A DNA stretch of 64,000 nt. Source: Amylostereum areolatum. Lineage: Eukaryota; Basidiomycota; Agaricomycetes; Russulales; Stereaceae. The position numbers and the translations under genes are program-made. Each line of letters begins with the position of its first letter. Position 1 is the stretch's first letter. The stretch spans positions 248,001 to 312,000 of the forward strand of contig SAXG01000043.1 of NCBI GenBank assembly GCA_012932865.1. Reading direction: 5' to 3'. The notes beneath the pieces were generated by a model. It saw only the letters and a program-made list of their open reading frames with translations. It ran no database searches and was not told the origin of the DNA. This document shows, in pieces, positions 50,296 through 58,882 of this stretch.

Positions 50296-52830
50296 ATGTC
50301 GACGACGCTCTACACGTCCTGCGCAGACGTCCTCGCGCTCTGCCAAACCCACAAGGACGACCTCGCACTCTTGCTCGACCCCGAGGCCGGGTTCGCGCCT
50401 CGCATCCGCCAGATATGCCTCGACCAGCTGCGTCTCCTTCCCCTTCTCCGCGTCCCATCACACCTCCTGACTTTCTCTCTACTCTACAGCTTGATCGACT
50501 TGGAAGCGAACGCAGAGGCCTCGCAAGACGAAATCGACGCCCTTCGCATGGAATCCAACACCTGGGGCCTCCTCCAAGCCCTCGTGCCGTGCGCCCCGCC
50601 CTCCCGCCCTCCTCTCCTCCTCTCACCCACCACCCCCTCCACAGCACTCGCAAAACAGACCCAGAACCCCGCCCCACCGCCCGCCAGCTGCTCTCCGAAA
50701 ACCCGTACACCCCCACCTCCGCCCTCGCCCAGGCCGTCATGCACGCCTCCCGCACCCTCTCCGAACTCGTCGTCGTCCGCGAATGGCTCCACGACACCGC
50801 CCCACCCCCGCCCCGCCCCGAGCCCACCACCGGCTACTGGCGCTTCACCCAACACCGCCTGATGCACGCCCTGCGCACCGGCAACAGCGGCAAGGCCGTC
50901 GACGGCATCGTGAAGGAGATGGATCCCGACGCGGTCGCGCGCGAGGGCAGGGCGCTCGCGGCGGACGACGCGGTCAGTGGTTCGCTTGTCACAGCAAACC
51001 TGGGGCCATCGGCCCTGACGGGGAAATGCGGGGGGAAAGGGTGACGGAAAAGAAAAAGATACCTGACTTGGTTGCACAAAGGGGGAAAGGCGCAGAAGTG
51101 CATATCCCGATCGAATAATCTCAACCTTTTCCTGGAGTGCGCCTTTCCCCCTTTGTAAAGTGTCGGACTTTCTTCTTTTCCTTCACTCTTTCCCCTCGCC
51201 TTTCCCTATCAGGGCTAATAGCCCCAGGTTTGCTGTGTGTGCCCGTTGGCGGGGACTGACCGACGCACGCCCATTCAGAATCACGAAAAGGCGCTCGCCC
51301 AGACGCTATACGCGTACGTGCGCGCAGGAAAACTGGACGCCGCCGTCGAGCTCTGCAGGGAGGTCCACCAGCCCTGGCGCGCGGCCAGCATCCGCGGCGC
51401 CCTCCTCTTCTCGTGGCGAGCGATAGGTCCGTCCTCCCGTTGCTCGTCCACCGGTGCCGTCTGACCAAGGTGCCAGCCACCGAACCGCGCGACGAAGACG
51501 ACGAGCAGGAGGAGACCGCCCTCTGGCAAGGCAACCGCTGGCGGAACCTGTGGAAGACGGCCTGCACGCGTGCCGCCTTGGACGTGCGTCCCCCCCCGCT
51601 CATGTCCTCCGCCCGCTTGTTGACGTTCGTTCCCCAGCCCCATCTCCCGGACACCGAACGCGCGCTCTACGCGGCCCTGGCCCCCTCCGCCTCCACCGCG
51701 GGCGTCCTCGAGGCCGCATGTCGGACCTGGGAGGACAACATGTGGGCGCAGGTCAGCATCCTCTGCGAAGACAAGCAAACCGCCACCGTCGCGTCCCTCG
51801 GCGGCGGGTTCTGGGAAGGCGGCGTGCCGGCGGTCGAGACCGCGCTCGACTTGGCCGATGGCGTGGACGAGGAGCGGGAGGAAGAGGCGTGGCGCGCGGA
51901 GGTCGAGGAGGCGCTGCAGGCGTTGGCCACCGTCACCGTGGACGATGGGCGAGTGCTTTCCTCTCTCTTCTTTGAAGCGGCTTGCTCACGACCGTGTCAG
52001 TCTTCCCGCAGACAACGCGTTCCACATGTCCCAGCTCCACATCATCTTAGACCGCACGGACGCCCTGCTGGACGACTTCGCCGTCCGTCTACGAGATGGG
52101 CTGTACGACCCGACGTCCTCCGAGTACGTCCACCCGTCGCGTCCCTCTCCACCCGGTTTCCAACCGTGCGCGACAGATACCCCACCATGACGCGCTTCTT
52201 CGCGCACCTCTGCCTCTTCCTCCAAATGATCGACATCCAGGTCTCCCCGCTCGCCACCGAAACCATCCTCGAAGCCTACCTGCAAGTCCTCGAGGTATGC
52301 GCCCCGACCCGTTCGCGTTTTCTCGCGCTCATGTGTTTTCCTCACAGGCCGCGGGCCAGCTCTCGGCCGCGCATCGGATAAGCCACCGCACGCGCGCGCC
52401 TTGGACCCGAACTCCAACCCGAACGCCTCACCACCAGTTCCTCCCTCCCCCCGATGACGTCGGCCGCGTTCGACGTCCCGCCGCATCTGTCTCCCGCGCA
52501 CCTGCTTGGCATGGGCACCTCGGGCGCGTTCCAGGATGTGTTTGGGTGGATAGCGGGCATGATGGGGATTGGCGGGACGTTCGACGGCGCGGGCAGCGCG
52601 CGCGCGTACGGGAGCACAGGAACAGACGGGGACAGGCCCGACGGTCTTGGGCGGGACGTGGCGCCGGGGCGGGCGGGTGCGTTCGGTGTGTGGCGTTGAC
52701 GGGGACGATGATGTCGTACGATAGGTTTGAGGCTGTATCACGACGGTACTTAACCAGCTCTCACGGGCTCTTCTCGTATTCCTCGAAACATGTGCGGCAG
52801 TCCGCGAGCGTGCAAGGCAGGCGTGGGTAG
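50296..52830 (+). CDS. Truncated NUP107 copy with foreign 3' tail
   Basis: Near-identical copy of the first two thirds of the nucleoporin gene at 58883. It reads MSTTLYTSCADVLALCQTHK, LIDLEANAEASQDEIDALRM, QLLSENPYTPTSALAQAVMH, ALAQTLYAYVRAGKLDAAVE and TWEDNMWAQVSILCEDKQTA, up to LEAYLQVLE followed by AAGQ. At about 52360 homology stops within the next exon. The reading frame continues about 155 codons through unrelated sequence to a stop at 52828-52830. That stretch is a Zn2Cys6-factor 3' fragment read out of its own frame. The C-terminal Nup107 domain that binds Nup133 is therefore missing. Exons are about 99.4% identical to the complete gene, so it is young or kept similar by gene conversion. 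A functional product is doubtful. Confidence 0.75.
50990..51237. mobile_element. Hairpin MITE-like element in NUP107 intron (copy 1)
   Basis: A 248-bp imperfect palindrome: the left arm begins CACAGCAAACCTGGGGCC, and the right end, read in reverse, begins CACAGCAAACCTGGGGCT. The arms match at roughly 75-80% over about 105 bp, with a GGGGGAAAGGCGCA block inside each. TGT lies on both flanks. It sits wholly inside the intron 50973-51278. No coding capacity. Confidence 0.75.
52361..52740 (+). pseudogene. Inverted 3' fragment of the neighbouring Zn2Cys6 gene
   Basis: In one plus frame this reads DPNSNPNASPPVPPSPPMTS, then GMGTSGAFQDVFGWIAGMMG and GRAGAFGV, matching the C-terminus of the minus-strand factor (SGAFQDMFGPMAGAMG, GRAGAFGV). 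Homology continues past the stop codon into 3' flank (GACGGGGACGAT...GTACGA...ATAGGTT). The part between YGS and GRAGAFGV, which in the intact gene holds the last intron and the EDWDTYVSNLVDIG exon, is deleted. It is therefore a decayed duplicate in the opposite orientation, joined to NUP107 copy 1. Confidence 0.82.
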
Positions 52831-53570
52831 CCGCGTAGGAGAAACCAAAGTCAGAAAACTGCGTGAAAACGCGTCTTTTCAATCCGTCTCTCTTCCGTTC
52901 CGCCTCTTTCCTCACTCCTCCCCTTCTCCTTCCCGCCATCTCCTGCCCCACGACCTTTTCTGTCCAGGCCATATTCGCAGAGAACGAAGGCGCTTCGGAA
53001 CACGCACACAAACACTGTGAACCGAGGTGAGTTTGCAGACCCGCGCGTCCAATCCCGAGTGCTTACCAATCTCTCCCTCGCAGCGTCCCCACCGTCGACA
53101 AACCTGACTTCAAGCCTTCTCGCGGGCCCACGTCCGTTCCGTTGCGCGCGCGCATCCACACTGCCGTGAGAGCGGTCAGCGGAATTCGAAGGTGTGTAGA
53201 GATAGGACTCGTCTTTGAAAGGCAGAGCGTCGGCAGGAGCAGGGGGAAACGGCGTGAACAGGTGAGTTTCCCGTCCGTCTGCACGAGCAGCAGCGCTCAC
53301 CCTTCTTTCGCCTCCCGCTACAACACCTCCGCCCTTCCCTTGCCCACGCTCTGTCCCTGTGAAGCCGTGCACTTGCATGCGACGGATTTGTCATCGACGT
53401 ACGCGACCTCTCGTGTACATTCGTGCGCCGCACGATGCGAGACGGAGGTCGAGTCGGACGTGACATGTGAAGACGGGAGCCGTGTCGGTGGCCCTGACAT
53501 CTGAACCCTGATAAGCGGTAAGTAAGCCGCTCTCCCGACGGACCTGCCGCTTACCCACTGTTCACGACAG

Positions 53571-55070
53571 ATGACGCGGTCAAACCACATTCGCCGCCTG
53601 TGTGTGTACCGAGGACTTGATACAAAGGCCCTGGGCGCACAAAGTGTGAGTAGACACTTCATCTGTACCGAAAGGAGACCTGCAAGGATATGCGTAGGTG
53701 TACTGATGCCTCACTGGTCTTGTCCGTCTGAAGTCACGCATGGAGCATATTCCGGAATAGAGAAGTGGGACCAAAAATTCACCGCTGCTGACACTGCGAG
53801 CAAAGGATGGGTTGAAAATGTGGTCCATTCCATCCGCACTGTACAGCACTTAAAACCAGAGATCATTGTGGTGACCTTCTGCCTCCCACCCTCACATGCT
53901 TATTCCTAATAAAAATTCCTGCCGTCGGAGGGAAAGCATGACTACGAAAGAAATATGGACCACGAGCGTAACCAGTCTGGGACGTAAGGCGAGGATAGAA
54001 AAGGTGAGGAGGAGAGGCAGAAGGCGGTGAGGAATTTTGGGGGGAGAGCTGGGGTTTATATAGGCTCTGCCTCTCGGAGCTCGATCCGGTCACCAATGTG
54101 CCGGCTCCATCTCCAAGCATCCACCGGGGTGACTCCGGTCGCCATGTGTGATGCGAAGAACGAGGCCTAGGCCGCTCCGAAGCCGCCTCCGTGGCAGTTG
54201 ATGGAAGCCCAAGAACCTTCAGGATAATTTTGGACTCTTCGGCCCCGGATGCAGCTGTTTTGCGGGAAAGGCGGTCCTCTTTGCCCTTTGTATGACATTT
54301 GAAGCAGCCTTGCTCCATTCTCGGAAAGCAATATCTAGCCAGAATTTGCCGCAGAAGTGAAAATCATTGTTGCTCTGATGCCGGAGACGTGCAAGCCTTT
54401 CGACGATGCTTGCCCTCTGCCAAAGACCACTTTCCCTGCACCATCTTGCATAACCTGGAAAGGAGCAGAAGTACTTCACTGTGCAGATGGTGCTTGCGTT
54501 GGCAGCGGTGATCTGCATGATTGGGGTTCACTTTAGTTCATCTCCGAGTCACTTTCATTTCATTCCGAAAACCAGTCCACTATTTCTGCGGGTTCTGTGC
54601 TGTTGCACGTAACCTGAATGGGGATGGGAATATGTGCAAATTGCACAAGACAGTCATGCAGAACACTGTTTCCAAATTCAGAACATCGCATAATCATCTG
54701 GAAGCAAGCCTTGAACAGACCTGCCAGTGGTTTCCAACAAGCTCACAAAAATAAACTGGAAAGGGACAGAAATGAATGAGCCAAGCACAGGAAATAATTT
54801 CAGACAAGAGACAAGCTTAGGGGTAGATTGTCTTCTGCGGTACAAACACAAAAGGGAGAAAGACCGTGTAGCATACAAGTATCGTACCAAGATGGATAAA
54901 GTTCAAGTACTGATATAGAGAACACCCCAATTGCGAAGAGGTTGAATACAAAGTGTAAGGAACATACTCAACAGGCTTGGTCTCAGAGACGGTCACTGGA
55001 ACATCCCCCCGCAAGATAATGCAAAGGCAGGATCTACAGAAAGTCAGTGGCACATCCAACATGAGAACGA
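53571..55070. other. Lower-GC insert of unknown origin
   Basis: Base composition falls well below the flanks, especially at 54280-54950. Minus-strand frames at 53863-54318 and 54219-54518 contain pieces such as GCFKCHTKGKEDRLSRK and SNNDFHFCGKFWLDIAFREW that might be remains of an element, but no transposase or reverse transcriptase motif is visible. Confidence 0.35.
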
Positions 55071-55530
55071 CAGGGAGCCGAAATCCCGCCGTCCGCCGGT
55101 CGAGCCTGTTCTACTCGGCTAAGTGAGCGGGCACTTTCCTTGGCGACGTACGTACATTCCTCCGGTCCCCCGAAGCGCGCAAGTATAACTGAGTTCTGCT
55201 CGAAGCCTCCGAGCGGCCTCTCCGCCAATCCCCCTCCCGCCGGCATGCTCCCGCATCGCCCCTTCTGAGCCCCCCGTCCGTCTACACCTTCCGCTGCGAC
55301 ACTCGCGAACGGGAGGTGCGTTTCGGTCGACGACTTGTAAAGGCGTCGTGCCATTTTTTTGGTGAGCGGCGCTGCATGCCCTGGTCTTCCCGTCGAGGCT
55401 GACAGCCTGCAGCGCCGGCAGGAGTCGAACCAGGGAAGGACGCGCGGCACCGCCGCGTGGCCGTCGGCCGTGTTTCCGGTGAGTTTTCTTGCCCTCGCGA
55501 GAGCGACGCGGACTGACCTGGCGTTCGCAG

Positions 55531-57538
55531 GGTGCGTGCTGCGGCCGCAAACGAACGCCTGCACGAGCCTCGATTTTCTGAGGCTCCGGCCCCGCGGCGA
55601 GCGACGCCCCATGCGCCTAGAGGGAGCTCGATGTGCCCGGCGACGCCGTTGTGGGGTAGCGCGGCGTAGCCGCGTGCATGTTCGCGTTCTGGCGGTGGCA
55701 CGGTAAGTTTTCATCCCCGTTTCAGACGGGGGGAGCGGCTCGCTTACCGTTTCGTGACCACAGGCCCTGCTTCGGGCGCACGGTCGACATCGCACGCGTC
55801 GAGGACGTGCTGCGCGCGCACAATGGCACGCAAACGGGCCTCGATTTTTCGAGGTCCAGGCCGCGCGGCGAGCGCACCACCCCGTTCACGCCACACGAAG
55901 ACGACGTCAAGCACGAGGTGGGGAGCGCGGGGCGGCCGCGCGGAAGTCTGGATGTGTAATGGTAAGTTTTCATGCGGTCGATCGAGGGGGGTTCGTGCTT
56001 ACCAAGTTTCCACCAGGGTATTTCCCATGGCGTGGCAACGCCACGCCGCCTCCCGTCCTGCCCTCCGCCCTCCCACCGCGCCCCCCGCAAGGCTGCTGCG
56101 GACGCAAAATGGCACCCGAAAGGACGTCGAATTTTCGAGGTCCAGGCCCCGCGGCGAGCGCAACACTCCGCTGACGATGCGCGGAGACGGCGGCAACGTC
56201 GACGCGCCACGGCGTCGACGTTGGGTGGGAGGGAGAGCGCGGCGCAGCCGCGCGGACGTCTAGACGCGTGATGGTCAGTGTTCACATAGTTCGTCCGGGC
56301 GGCGTCGTGCTCACCAGGATTCCTCTAGGGTACTTCCTATGGCGTGGCTTCGCCACGCCGCGTCCCATCCCGTATCCCGCGCCTCCTTTCGTAGGACCCC
56401 CCGCTTGATCACCCCGCCACCGGAAAGGGAGCTGCGGGCGCAAGATGGCGCCCGAAAGGACCCCGAATTCTCGAGGTCCAGGCCCCGCGGCGAGCGCAAC
56501 ACCCCGCTCACGCTACACGAAGGCGGCGTTGACGCCGACGCTGGGTGGGAGGGGGAGCGCGGCGCAGCCGCGCGGACGTCTGGACGTGGGATGGTGAGTT
56601 TTCCGTCTGTCCGTCGAGGCGGTTTCGTGCTCACCAGCTCCGCTCCAGGTTACTTTGCATAGCGTGGCTTCGCCACGCCGCCTCCCGTTCCGTCCCCCGC
56701 GTGCTCCCCCGCCCCCCGACAGGGTGCTGCGGATGCAGGATGGCCTCCAAAAGGACCTCGAAAATTCGAGGTCCAGGCCCCGCGGCGAGCGCGACGGCTC
56801 GTTCGTGTCGTGCGAAGACGGCGTAGACATCGACGCCGGGCCTGCGTCGACGTTCGCGTGGCGGGGGTGGGGGCGGAGCGCGGCGTAGCCGCGCGCAGGT
56901 CACTGGCAGTGGCATGGTGAGTTCTTTTCCGTCCGTCGAGGGGACCGTGCTTACCTTTTCTCCCCAGCGTCTTCCCCGATGCGAGGCGTGGCGCAGCCAC
57001 GCCGTCTTCCATCTCGTCCTCGGCGCGCGCTACCCCCGCCTGCTCCTCCTCCCCTCGCTGCCCTTGGTGAAGCGGAACGGGTGCTGCGGACGCCAGACAG
57101 CGTCCACCGAACGCTCAAAGCATCAAGCTTTTGGCCCCGCGGCGAGCGGTACACCCGCCCTCGCGGGGGCGGGATCGGCGTGGACGTCGACGGCGTGTCG
57201 ACGTTCAGGGCGCACGGAGCGCGGCGTAGCCGCGCGGATCCCTGTGGGATTTCGCCAGGTCAGTGTGTGTCTCGACGCAGGCGCGGAATGACTTACCGAG
57301 CATTCCGTCCACAGACCCGACCTCCACGTGCGTCCCGCGCGCTCGACCTGGATGGCAAAGACCTGCTGCGGACGCAGACGGGAGGCCGACAGACCCTCGA
57401 AACTTGGAGGATCCGACCCCCGCGGCGAGCGGACCACCCGGCCCTCGGAGGAGAGGGGCGTGCGCGGGGACCCCGCGTGCACGGGATGGCGGGGGCTGAC
57501 GGGGGCGCAGCGCTGTGAAGGGTCTCCTGGACAGAGAG
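55531..57538. repeat. Tandem array of about seven 0.27-0.36-kb units
   Basis: Core sequence CCCCGCGGCGAGCG (one variant unit) recurs at 55590, 55861, 56147, 56483, 56778, 57135 and 57418, spacings of 271, 286, 336, 295, 357 and 283 bp. Around it most units carry a GGCGTGGCTTCGCCACGCC palindrome (for example 56341-56359), a CCTCGAAAATTCGAGG-like palindrome just before the core, and a GCGCGGCGYAGCCGCGC palindrome after it. Each ends in an intron-like 51-61-nt segment. In plus frames the shared peptide is SRSRPRGER; in minus frames RSPRGLDLE. Units have diverged by substitutions and indels. Confidence 0.85.
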
Positions 57539-58882
57539 GTGAGTGCGAGGGCGCGTGGCAGCGGCGGGCATGCTCACTGTTTTGCCGCGCGCAGGTCTCC
57601 GAGGACGGACGCGCCTCCCGTCAGCACATCGCAAGACGCGAACGACGGTGTCGGCACGTGCGACGCACGCGTGTACGCCGACGTTCGCGTGGCGCGTGCG
57701 CTGAGGCGTGCGTCGGGGGAGGGGGCGGCAGTGTCAGGAACGATGTGCGCGCGGGGGACGCGGAGGAGGTGAGCCTGTGCGAAGGTGCCGCGTGCGGATG
57801 TATGCGTGGCTGATCTTTGGGCGTTTCGTAGGCCTGGCCGGCGCCCCTCGCCTGGTTTCCCTCCATCCGGCTGTCTCACGTCGCGAGGGCGTTGGCGAAC
57901 GTCTCTGGCGGGGGACGGTAAGCGAGACGCGCAAACGGGAGTGGCGAGGTGCCCGCTCACCGTGTGCGGCAACGTGTACGCGGGGGCGCGGCGGGCGACT
58001 GCTTGGGCAGGTCCGCCGCTTTCCGCCGTTTTCGTGGACTTTGCGTTGACGACGGGGTCGCAGCGGATGGCGGGGAGGATGCGGCGATGGTGCGGTCGGT
58101 GGCGGATGTCTGCGGCGCGAGATCTGCCCCGGATGTGCGCAGGCGGGGCACGAAGGCGGCGGACTGTGCGGACGAGGTGAGCGAGTGCGAGGGCGTGGAG
58201 GCGGACGGACGGACGGAGGGAAGAGGGAGCGGAAGCTGGATGGCGGAATGTAAATGTACGCACGTACGGATGTCGCGAACGGCGCAAGTTGGCGGGCCAG
58301 GCAGATGGGCGGGATTCGGCTAGATGGCGGGGGTGATTGAGTGAAAGGGAACGGAGGGGAGACGGCGACACGCACGTGGGACGACCGAGAGCGGGAATGC
58401 GAGTGCTCGGTGCTATAGAGCACAGGGAATGCGCGTCGTCGGTGCTTAGGCAAATGGGACAGAGACTGAGTGCTCGTTTTATCAGTGAACGCGTTTTGCC
58501 TGCGATGCGGCGGGCGAGCGCGGTTGGGCGGGGGCAGACGGGCGAGGGCGTGGAGGGCGTGGGGGAGAAGGTGAGAGGTGCATGGGAAGTGGGCCTTCGG
58601 GACTTCGCCGTCGCCTCGGAAGTTTGCATTTTGCATGTTGAATTGAAGTCGGCCCGGCGCTTGTCCCTCACCCACAACCTTCACAACGACCTCGACGACC
58701 TCGACGACCTCGGCGACCTCGGCGACCTGCACGATTTTCTTTTCGAATCGACACTCACGCCGACGAGGCGCATCAAATACCGCCCTTGAGCTCGACGAGC
58801 ACGAAAAAATCCGAGGTCGCGCCCCTCACGTTCTTCATTGTTCAACTCCCCGCCGTTTCCCACCTCCAAGTCGACAAACGCC

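Larger units (their letters stand above)
53027..58010 (+). other. Series of about 13 intron-like segments, unassigned transcript
   Basis: Plus-strand segments with GTRAGT donors, CTCAC/CTTAC/CTGAC branch sites and YAG acceptors: 53027-53083, 53518-53570, 55362-55412, 55479-55530, 55703-55763, 55962-56016, 56274-56328, 56594-56648, 56917-56967, 57259-57314, 57539-57593, 57769-57831 and 57918-58010. Most are 51-63 nt. The implied exons (66-291 nt) do not keep a common phase, and the exon at 56017-56273 has stops in all three frames. If spliced, the product is probably a non-coding RNA or a decayed gene. Confidence 0.5.
52831..58882. other. Inter-copy region without recognised protein gene
   Basis: About 6 kb between the two NUP107 copies. 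It contains a series of intron-like segments on the plus strand (about 53027-58010), the tandem array at about 55531-57538, a lower-GC stretch at about 53570-55070 and the duplicated NUP107 upstream sequence from about 58552. Open frames here are short and interrupted. I assign no protein function. Confidence 0.6.

Noticed and set aside
50255..50830. Minus-strand frames over NUP107 in both copies (also 58897-59661)
   Set aside because: Antisense shadows of NUP107 exons; they are duplicated only because the gene is.
55427..55445. Possible tRNA B box (GGTTCGACTCC on minus)
   Set aside because: The flanking bases do not form a T stem and no A box or acceptor stem is found at the proper distance.
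56339..56662. Independent small Arg-rich genes in each array unit (MAWLRHAAS... type)
   Set aside because: Start codon and length are not kept in all units and frames are broken by indels; treated as part of the repeat, though not fully excluded.
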